DNA of 64,000 bases from Notamacropus eugenii (taxonomy: Eukaryota > Chordata > Mammalia > Diprotodontia > Macropodidae). The stretch spans positions 27,944,903 to 28,008,902 of the forward strand of contig NC_092878.1 of NCBI RefSeq assembly GCF_028372415.1. Direction: 5' to 3'. The number at the start of each line of letters is the position of its first letter. The first letter of the stretch is position 1. The notes under the pieces are model-generated. The model worked only from the letters and a program-made list of their open reading frames with translations. It searched no databases and was not told the origin of the DNA. Made by a program: the position numbers and the translations under genes. This document shows positions 55,621 to 64,000 of this stretch, piece after piece.

Positions 55621-57419
55621 TAGGATTGCCCAGTCCTTCATTCTAAGGCCAGCTTTATAAATAGATGGATTTGGGTCTATGTGGTGTGATTTAATGGACA
55701 TTAAGAAGAGTTCTTTTCTACTTCCAAAAACGCATGGTCCACTGCCTTACTGAAATTACCCTTTGAAAATTTAAAAGTGTCGTGGAGTTAAAGTGTCAAT
55801 ACCATTAAGAGTAAGTTGATTAAATCCCTTATGAAAGCTAATTTTATTAAGGAGACAAGCAGAGAGGACTTGAACACTATTTGCTTGGAGAAAGGAGAAG
55901 TGCTATAGGATGGGGAAAAGAATGGTTTGAGGTCCCCCAAACCAAATAACTTTTGGGGTTCCTGAGAGATAGAAATCTTCTGTCTTCCTCTTGATAGCTA
56001 TAGAAGAGGAATTGGTTATAAGAACAGTGCTAGGATTGCTGTCTTTACCTGGAATTCCTAAGTTCTAGTTTCATGGACAGATAGAGGAGACTCTTGTCAC
56101 TTCTTGGTAGCCCATTTTCTTATTTCTCTGATTTCTGTTCCAAATGGGTGTTGGGATTTAAATATCCTACAACTTAGTTTTTTAGTTAGTCCCTCTTTCT
56201 TTTCCTCTTGATGCCAAGGCCCCTACTTGTTTCTCTCCTCCATTTGTATACAAAATCAGATTCTCCAGCTTGTGACAATATAATATTCATTGCCATGGAA
56301 ACTGCTGTCAGTAGTCCAAGTTAGTCTGGTGAGCTCCAGTACAGGCAGAGTGTGGGTGAGCTTGGACCACGTGGGGTTCCCTGTGGGCATTGAAGAACAT
56401 AAGCCCTCTGCACTCTCCCTTGCCTTGAAATTTCAACCTTTCCTCAGTGAGGAGAGAAAGTACTTACCTACTCCCTTAGCCCAGCTTTTGCTGTTAAATA
56501 AGAGTGCTTATTCCTGAATTAGTCTTTTAAGACCATGTTATTCCTGTCTTGGGTCTCCTCCTTCTGCCACGACTCTTAAGGCCACCCTGGTTGCCTAGTT
56601 GGTCACTTCTCCAGCTGTTCTTTCAGGAATCAGAGACAGATTAGTGGCATTAGAGCACTTGAACTTGCCTACTTCATACTGCTGAAGTTGCTTCGGAAGC
56701 ATGCCCTTAATACAAGTACCCTTTGCATTTCCGCTGTGGGCATAGACACTCTTGAGGGAGCACTTGTTAGTATTGTGTTCTCTTCCCAGTTCCAGGTGGA
56801 ACTCCAATTTCACTTCTTAGAACTGGTATAAAAATGAAAGGAACTCTTTTGTTTTCTTTGTCCCTGGGGACTTATTGTCTAGATCATTTTTCATCAGAAT
56901 GGCGGCTCACGTGATCCTAAAGAGGAGAGTGGGAATACAAATCCTATACTCCTCAGCCTGTGATAGCCAAGCCTGGGGCTTGATTCCACCACAGCCATAT
57001 TCCTTTGCTGTTCAGTGATTTGCAAGTCCCCAACCTCTTTCTCTTTCTACCCTGTTGGGGGCCCCTCAGGACAATTATAACCCAACCTGAACTAGCAGCT
57101 ACGCAGCTGCCTTTGGCCTTGTCCCCAGCGTACCCATAACCCAGATATCACCTCAGGGCTATGTCAGGAGTCTATTGACTGGCTCTGTGCTGGGGGCAAG
57201 TGACCAGTTAGTGAGAGCCCTCCCCCTCCCCCCTTTTTATTTTAAGTGGGATAGAGTGAGTTGAACAGGGTAAGCAGGCAACTAGTACAGTGGTATCAAA
57301 TTCAAATAGAAACAGATTCCTGCTGGCCACATACTGACTTAGAAAACCACGAATTAGCATTATCTATGTATAATTTCCCAGTTATATTTTAATTTGTCAG
57401 GTACAGAGTTTTGTAGAGT

Positions 57420-57605
57420 TTGACACCTCTGGGTTCGTGGATAGAGAGCAACACTTGGAGTCAGGGAGATTTGAGTTCAAATCCTGCCTCTGACGTTTAG
57501 TAGCTGGGTTGATCCCAGGCAAGCCACTTAACTTCTTTGGGCTTCTGAGAGAGGTGAACTCACTCATCTCTGAGATGCCTTCCACCTTTAAATCTGTAAT
57601 CTAGT
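57420..57605 (+). repeat. SINE (CORE/MIR type)
   Basis: 'gtggatagagagcaacactt', 'ggagtcagggagatttgagt', 'tcaaatcctgcctctgacgt', 'caagccacttaacttctttg' then 'gagatgccttccacctttaa'. Confidence 0.7.
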
Positions 57606-58014
57606 GATTGGATTGCATTCTGCATCGAAGATCTCTTTATATTAGCTTTCCCCTCCAAAGCCATTCCTCTTCCAGACTTCCTTATTAGTTCTTTGTGTGA
57701 TCCTGTACTCCTCCCTTGCACCTCTGTCCTTTTTTCTCCATTTATGCAGCTGCCACCCTAGTTCAGGCCCTCGTAGCCTCTCCTGGACTTTTGTCTTAGT
57801 CTGATTTTCAGGCTCAGGTCTTACCAGTCCATATCCTCACAGCTGCCAAAGTAAATCTTCTTAAGTTCAGAGACCTGAACTTGGACTTTAGGTCAAATGT
57901 TATTTCATCTTTATCTCATTCTTTATTAATTTATATTTTTGCTTTATAATCTAAATAATAGCGTAGTATTTATAAATAAGTAAAAATATGACAATAGCTA
58001 ACTTTTACATGGTT

Positions 58015-58242
58015 TTTCAGGGTTTGCAAAGTGCTTTTACAAAGATCTCATTTTATCCTCACAACAACCCTGAGAGGTAGGTACTATTATCCTCATTTTA
58101 TGGATGAAGAAACTGAGGCAGATAGTGCTTAAGGTGTTCCCTGGGACCACTCAGCTAGTAAGTGTCTGAAGCTGAATTTGAACTTGGGTCTTCCTGACTA
58201 TAGGTCTAGTGCTATGTCTACTATGCCACCAAGCTGCAAATA
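58015..58242 (-). mobile_element. Marsupial SINE, minus strand
   Basis: 'gggtttgcaaagtgctttta', 'cctcacaacaaccctgagag', 'ggatgaagaaactgaggcag', 'cagctagtaagtgtctgaag', 'cttgggtcttcctgactata', ending 'ctatgccaccaagctgc'. Confidence 0.9.
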
Positions 58243-59319
58243 TTGGAGGTGCATGCTCAAAAGCTTTTATTTATAGGGGTGTGATCAAAAGTTTGGAGAC
58301 CATTGGACTAGATGCTCACTAAAGTTTGTCTTTGGAAGAAGCTGAGGACATTCTGCTCTTCCTAGCAGAGGAGACTGACTCAATTCCAGATACTTGGACT
58401 GTAGAGTGGAGGGAGCCTGATCTTTGTCTTATTTGGAATTATTTGTATCAGAGTTCTCGTGCTATAAAGACAGAAAAACTATCAATCCACTAGTGAAGCC
58501 AGGCAGAGTTTTTAGAATGAGGAGATGAGGTCCTTTTGGACGTATCAATGTGTATCTAATCCACCTTCATTGCCTCTGGCCCTGGAAATTAGGGCTATTA
58601 TCTAGCAACTTGTATGTGTCCCTCCAAAGAACGCTATAGTCCTATAGTGAGTATAGGACAAAGTCTAACATAGGAACCCTCTGACAATCCCTGATCTATA
58701 TGGGGGCATTAGAGCATGATGTGCAGAAGAAAGTCCTAGTTATTCTTAACCTGAGGGAAGGGAGGGAAAGGAAAAGTGACTTCTGCCTTGGGCAGGTCTT
58801 AGACATGTTTCTGTACAGAAATAGCCAGCCCATGATTTGACGGGTGATGATTTGTATCTCAGGTATTTATAACTTGGTTTTGGGGGGGCTGAGAAGTGGA
58901 GGGAGGAGGAAAGGGAAAGCTGGTATTCTCATTGTAGCCACTGCAGAAGAGCTCCCACCAGATGCCGAGATTTCCTCGCTCCTGCTGGTGTGCATGAACT
59001 CCAGGAGGTCATCCAGCCCTAGGTGACCCTGGCCTTCTGTGGGCTTTGCCTAGGAAGGAGCTGCTTCTATAATATTACTGTTTTCATCTGGTGACCCCCT
59101 TTCCCAGTGCGAGGGAAGCAGTTTGACTTTCAGGCAAGGCTTTAGTGTGTCTTCTTTCATTCGTTTGACTAAGGGATCGGAGGACCAGAAAGTCAGGGCT
59201 GAAAAATTTTTTTTGAGTCATGTTTAGGAATTGGTAGAAATGCTCAGGTGTTGCAATACCCTAGAACCATAGGACCAGCTTTATTTGGAACTGCTGATGA
59301 GTTTGAACTCTCTCGGCTT

Positions 59320-60425
59320 CCTTAGCGTCTGCAGTGTTTGACACTGTGGACCATCCATGCTCACCTTTTCCTCCTTTCTTCTTTAACGTTAGCTATCCTG
59401 GTTGTCATCCTAATTTTGAGTACTTTGTTTCTTGTGCTAACTCCTTGTGTTCTTCCTATCCCCTAAATGTAGTTTATCAAAGTCCTGTCTTTGTCCCCCC
59501 TTTTTGCTTCACCCTGTTTCTCCAACTGTCACCTCAGTGTAGCTGATTCAGATTTCTATCTGTAGCTCTGACCTCCCTTATCAACCCCTGTACCAGACTG
59601 CGTGCTGATGGATTGATCTTGATGCCCCAATATCTCAGGCTCAGCATCTTACCCACAAAACCATTTCTTACTTCTAACTTCCTTTTTACTCCCAGCACCA
59701 CCATTCTTCTCTTACCTGCCCTTCCCCAGTCCACTCAAACCCCAGCTTCTTTCCATTGCCCCTCCATGACTCTTGCATCTCGTGCCTGCTTTTCTTCCAT
59801 TCCGTCTTCTGTGACCCTCATTATCTCCTGACTGGCCTGCTGCAGTAACCACTAACTAAACTTATCTCCTTGTCTCCAGTCTTTTCCCACTTTAATTATT
59901 TTTTTTTGTTTAGTCCATACTTGTGATTTCATTCCCTTCACCATCTGGCACACTGAAAGATTAAGTGACTTGGCCATGGTCACACAGCAAGACTAGAACC
60001 TAGTTTTTCCTGTTACATGGTCAGTCTTTCTCCACTACATCATGTTGTTTCTCCCCAGATTAATTTTCCTAAAACACAGACCTATGTCACTTTGCTGCTC
60101 AAAAGCCTGCTGGTTGTCCTTTGCCTACAAGGCGAAATTCAAACCCCTCCACTTGGAACTGGAGGCCCTCCACAGCTTAGGCCCATTTTGGCTCCAGTCT
60201 GATGGTGTATTACCTCCCTTTGCCCCAGCCAGACACCGTTGCTCTCTGTGCCCTGAATGTTCTTTGTCCGTACGTTCTTACCTTTTTGCCTTTACTTCAT
60301 CCTATTTCTTCATCTTGGAACCCCCTCCTGCTTTATTTACCTGTGAGTCTTAACTATCCTTAAAGGCCTGGCCCCAAATCTACCTTCTCCTTCAAGCTTT
60401 CCATCATCAGACGTGAGTGAGAAAG
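59320..60425 (+). repeat. L2 LINE fragment
   Basis: 'cagtgtttgacactgtggac', 'gtgtagctgattcagatttc', 'caaaacacagacctatgtca', 'ctttgctgctcaaaagcctg', 'cttaactatccttaaaggcc', 'ttcaagctttccatcatcag' follow L2 order. Decayed. Confidence 0.75.
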
Positions 60426-60462
60426 TCTTCACTTCAAAGAACTCCTAGGGCACTTTAGACAT

Positions 60463-60960
60463 TTGTTTAAAAAAAATTTATTGATAATTTTTTTTTATAT
60501 CACAGGCATTTCTTAATATCGACCCTTCCCAGCAAAATCCTCCCTTTTTACAAAGCAAAACACACACATACAAACACATTCACAGCATATGTAGCAATTC
60601 TGTGTGTAGTTCCCAGCCTTTCTACTAGAAGGAGAGAAGATCTATTTCATCAGCTGCTCTTTGGCACCAGTAATGTTTATTTCCTTTCATTCTGGTCCAG
60701 CTGTCTTCGTGTTTATTTTTATTGACATTATTGTAGTCAGTGCATGTATTTTTCTAGCTCTGCTTTCTTCACCCTGTGTTCAGTGTATCCAAGTCTAATC
60801 ATGTTCCTCCGGATTCTTCATATTTGTTCTTTGTTATGGTACAATAATATTCAATTACATTCATATACCAGGGTTTGTTTAGACATTCCGCAGTAAGTGG
60901 TTACCCACTTTGTTTCTAGGTTTTCCTGTCACAAAAGGTGCTACTATGAACCCTGGATAT
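60463..60960 (-). repeat. L1-like remnant inserted in L2
   Basis: 'aaaatttattgataattttt', 'acaaagcaaaacacacacat', 'aattacattcatataccagg', 'gtttgtttagacattccgca' and 'tcacaaaaggtgctactatg'. L2 sequence resumes on the far side (about 60990). Confidence 0.6.
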
Positions 60961-60989
60961 GCACGGTGCCTTTCTTTGTGTCTTTGAGC

Positions 60990-61200
60990 TCCTGTCCCGG
61001 GTAGTTGGCAGCTTCGTGCCTCTCTGCTGGTTCCTCTCACATATTACTTTGATTATGGTTATTTACGTGCCTTATCTCTCCTACTCCATGAGAAGTTCCT
61101 TGAGGGCAGATGCCATATTTCAGATTCATCTTTTTATCTCTGCGTCACAGTGCCTTGTACACATTTGGCAGGTGTTCAGTAAATATTTGAATGAATGTCC
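60990..61200 (+). repeat. L2 3' end
   Basis: 'gagaagttccttgagggcag', 'atgccatatttcagattcat', 'agtgccttgtacacatttgg', 'gttcagtaaatatttgaatg'. Probably the same L2 copy as 59320-60425, split by the insertion. Confidence 0.8.
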
Positions 61201-61999
61201 CTTTTTTACCTCTAGCTGCCGGTTTTTCCCCTCATTCCACTTCAGCTAGGGCCTATACAACCTTTATATTTTTAATGCATATTTCACATTATTCTTTCTG
61301 TATACATCGGGAGTTTGGACTGTTTTGAAAATTTTTTGTTACATCATTAGGGAATGAAAGGATTTTTGTCATTTCCCCCACTTAACGACACACCACTAGG
61401 ACCTGTAGAGACTATGGTCCAGTTTATATTGTGTGAGCGATGTTGGCCTCATTGTCTTAGGCTTATCGTAATTCTTCTGTCTGGCAACTGCATTGCAAAA
61501 GGAAAGATGACACCCATTTCGGTGTGAGTGTAGACTTTCCCCCATCACAGCATAGTACACCTGCAAAAGCACAGACTCTACACACTTTGTGGTTCTCCAT
61601 GACACTGAGGTCAGCCCGAGATAGATAAGGAAGATCATTATTGGGCATAAAGTGGCTCATTTCTCAGTTTTGAGTCTCTGCCTTTACGGTGAATACTGTT
61701 GCTAGAATATATTAAAAAAACAACAACAGCAAAACACTTGGTTGCCTGCAGCTCCTATTCTCCCTGGCCTTTGATACTATTAATTACATTTGCTCCTTAG
61801 GCTGATTTCTTCTTTTGGTAGGAGCTGCATTTCAGAGACTAAAAAGGAAAGTATTTGTGCATGAAATTTCATTCAGACATCAGCCTTTAGGCCCTGACTT
61901 AGGTTAACTAACTTTCTTCATATATTTCTAGTTATGCCCTCCCCTGGGTTCAGTTCTCCTCACCTCTAAAACTGCTCTTGTAACTAACTCATTCAGTAA

Positions 62000-62335
62000 T
62001 TATTTATTAAGTGCCTGTTATGTACCAGGCACTGCGGTAGGTGCTTGGCTATAAAGACAGGAATGAAACAAGCCTGGCTCCTGAGGAGCTTACATTCCAC
62101 TGGGGGTGAGGAGAGGAGGGAGGATAACGTACACAGAAAAGTAAGTCTAGAATATATACAAAGTAGATACAGATGTTTGGGGGATGAGCATGAGCTGCTG
62201 AGGGCATCCACAATAGGCCCCTGTAGAGGATGGCATATCATGTGATCTTTGAAGGAAGCGAATGGTTCTATGAAGTGAATGGAACATATGTCCTAGGCAC
62301 TGGGCTGCACCCTTAGCAGAAGTGCAGAGTTGTGC
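62000..62335 (+). repeat. Unassigned ancient repeat, 5' part
   Basis: 'ttattaagtgcctgttatgt', 'accaggcactgcggtaggtg', 'gaggagcttacattccactg' match the family at 46860; the probable continuation is at 62765. Confidence 0.6.
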
Positions 62336-62579
62336 AAGGAGCTTTGTGTTCACTCGGGCTCTTTGGGTTCTTGTGCTTCATCCTCCATCATGTCTGAGAG
62401 GAGCCAAGCCACTACTGGGCTCTGTGCTCCCTGGTACCGTGAGGCCTCATCTTAACCCTAGCCAAACAGAAAGGTATCCTCTCTCTCCTTCCACTCCCTT
62501 TCCACCTCTACATTTGAGAACTGTAATCATCAAATCAACGGTACCATTGTCTCTAGAACGGGAGTGTCAGTGCATTGCC

Positions 62580-62760
62580 CTATTGTTCCACTTACCAAAC
62601 TCCTTTCCCTGGCCAATTTGCTCTCCCTCATTAGAATGTAAACTCTTTGAGAACAAAGCCAGTCTTTGCTTTGGTATTTGTTTCTCCTACACTTAGCCAA
62701 GTGCTTGGCACTTAGTAGGCACTTAATTAATGCTTTTTATTTATTTATTCATTCATTCAT
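62580..62760 (+). repeat. L2 3' end
   Basis: 'gaatgtaaactctttgagaa', 'caaagccagtctttgctttg', 'gtgcttggcacttagtaggc', 'acttaattaatgctttttat' then short (attc)n-like repeats. Confidence 0.8.
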
Positions 62761-62764
62761 TTAT

Positions 62765-63890
62765 GGGCAACAATAAGTAGGTCATGGATCATAGATTGCA
62801 TGGAGGAGTAAGCTTAGAATGGTTAGATTGGAACTAGACTGTGGAAGGCTTTAAATTTTAAGCAGAGGAGTCTATATTTTATCCTCTAGGCATGTGAAGT
62901 CACTGAAGTAGGGATGAAACATGGATTGGTGCTGTAGGAGTGAGTTCAACAGTTGTTGGATTGGATTGTATTGGATTGGAAAGCGGAAAGAATGGATGCA
63001 GGGAGATCATAGAGGGCTGTTGCAGTATTTCAGGAAAGTGGTGGTGAGGGGTTATGGACTAGCATAGTTGTGGTGGGAGTGGAGAAGAGAAATACCGAAG
63101 AGATGAAATGACAAGACTAGGAAACTGATTGAGAGTGAAGAGTCAGGGATGATTCCTAAATTGCAAACCTGGGTGAGTGGAAGAATGTTGGTGCTCTGGG
63201 CAGCTGGTTGGCTCAGTAGATTAGAGCACTGAACCTGGAGTCAGGAAGACCTGAGTTGAAATCAGGCCTAAACACTTACTAGCTGTGTAAGCCTTGGCAA
63301 GTCACTTAACCTCTCACAGTCTCAGTTTCCTGAGAATAATAATAGGACCTACCTCCAAGGGTTGTTTTGAGGATCAAATTTGTAAAGTCTTAGTTCATAG
63401 TGGCTAATAAATGCCTGTTCTCTCCTTTACCTCCCCTCCCTTGACAGAAATAGGCAAGTTAGGAGGAAGTGTATTAGGGAGAAAGCTTGATTGAGTTCTG
63501 AGTGGGACATGTGGAATTGGGGTTGCTTCTAATGAGATATCCAGCAGATAGTTGGAGATTCAAGACTGGGGATCAAGAGAGAGATGAAGACTGGATGTAT
63601 TAGGTTTGGGAATCATCTGCATGAAGATGATAGTTGAAGAGATGGGAACTAATTATATCATCCTGAAAGAATGACCCATCGTCCTGAGAACGTAGGACAA
63701 AGCCCTTGGTGAATACCCACAGGAAAGGGGTATGATTTGCATGATGAGATGGAAAAGGGCAAAGACTTGGTCTAATAGCTAGGAAGAAAAAAACTAGCCT
63801 GATCAGTGTAATGAAAACCAAGGGAGGAGAGAATATCTTGGGGTGGTCAGTAGTATCAGTGCTGTAGAGAGGTTAAGAAGGGTGAGGACT
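62765..63890 (+). repeat. Unassigned ancient repeat, 3' part, interrupted by a SINE
   Basis: 'ctgtggaaggctttaaattt', 'gagggctgttgcagtatttc', then after the SINE 'gataggttgg'-type text 'ccagcagatagttggagatt', 'gggaatcatctgcatgaaga', 'cagtgctgtagagaggttaa'. No reading frame survives. Confidence 0.6.
63197..63432 (+). mobile_element. Marsupial SINE, nested
   Basis: 'gggcagctggttggctcagt', 'gagtcaggaagacctgagtt', 'gaaatcaggcctaaacactt', 'caagtcacttaacctctcac', 'gttgttttgaggatcaaatt'. Near full length. Confidence 0.93.
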
Positions 63891-63892
63891 AG

Positions 63893-64000
63893 GGAGCCAA
63901 GATGGTGGAGTGATGGGTAATTGTTATCTCCCTCCCCTTGTTGACCTTGATGAGCCCAGAGAACATCTACCCGGGGAAAAACCCTGGAGCAGTGGGAGCA
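63893..64000 (+). mobile_element. Possible LINE-1 5' end (continues right)
   Basis: 'agggagccaagatggtggag' resembles the first bases of mammalian L1 5'UTRs, including the YY1-type CAAGATGG. The following ~90 bases are GC-richer than the flank. Only the first ~110 bases are visible. Confidence 0.45.

Larger units (their letters stand above)
39513..64000 (+). other. MAPKBP1: MAPKBP1 intron (at least 24.5 kb, runs off the window)
   Basis: From the donor at 39513 to the window end I find no exon resembling the expected next MAPKBP1 segment (VTLEKVLG... leading into the first WD40 repeat). The content is interspersed repeats (listed individually) separated by unrecognised sequence, notably 39560-40650, 40810-42100, 42920-43870, 44575-45890, 46090-46860, 47360-48055, 48400-51000, 52300-53490, 53735-55040, 55620-57420, 58245-59320 and 61200-62000. 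Confidence 0.75.

Noticed and set aside
58916-59025. Possible MAPKBP1 exon ('ctcattgtag' to 'agccctag|gtgacc')
   Set aside because: The encoded peptide does not match the expected VTLEKVLG... segment, and the downstream bases are not a donor consensus of the right phase.

Overview
The window is vertebrate nuclear DNA, almost certainly from a marsupial. It has large introns with GT-AG splice sites and a single CpG-island promoter. Its dense repeats include the tRNA-derived CORE/RTE-tailed SINEs typical of marsupials (head 'gcagctaggtggcacagtg', 'gagtcaggaagacctgag'), plus L2, L3/CR1 and L1 remnants and hAT-type DNA elements. The species cannot be fixed from the sequence alone. The gene identifications rest on remembered human family members; no search was run.

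Region 1 (1-24475, + strand) is the 3' half of MGA, the MAX-partner transcription factor and scaffold of the PRC1.6 repressor complex. Eleven coding exons can be placed with consistent phase: 1-50, 1015-1644, 3506-3799, 4376-5973, 10348-10472, 11801-11852, 13741-13947, 14959-15070, 15321-15554, 17098-17274 and 20481-21763. Together they give 1586 uninterrupted residues. The bHLH-zipper lies in the exons at 13741 and 14959, and the stop is at 21761. A 3'UTR of about 2.7 kb probably ends near an AATAAA at 24451. Notable points are a partial copy of the largest exon inside the next intron, a 52-nt exon next to a 200-bp CT tract whose skipping would remove the bHLH-zipper, a possible unannotated cassette exon at 17718-17884, and an antisense solitary LTR.

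Region 2 (about 24476-38230) is intergenic and mostly repeats: L2, L3/CR1, L1-like pieces, SINEs and palindromic hAT-like elements. I see no convincing gene there.

Region 3 (about 38230-39560) is the CpG-island promoter and start of MAPKBP1 (+ strand), the JNK-binding WD40 scaffold that follows MGA in mammals. Just upstream of the first exon is a nested minisatellite: three 81-bp higher-order units made of 21/21/21/18-bp subunits. The probable noncoding exon 1 ends at 38853. The first coding exon (39298-39512) encodes 39 residues that closely match the human N-terminus. A 38-codon upstream ORF spans the predicted splice.

Region 4 (39513-64000) is MAPKBP1 intron sequence. It is repeat-rich, with a 25-base C run, a hAT element carrying a nested SINE, a CR1/L3 reverse-transcriptase fragment and, at the right edge, what looks like the 5' end of an L1. 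The next MAPKBP1 coding exon is not in the window.

The two genes are transcribed in the same direction and are not known to form a functional unit. I found no novel multi-gene system. The items most worth checking are the exon duplication, the splice-dependent loss of the bHLH-zipper, the candidate cassette exon and the promoter minisatellite.
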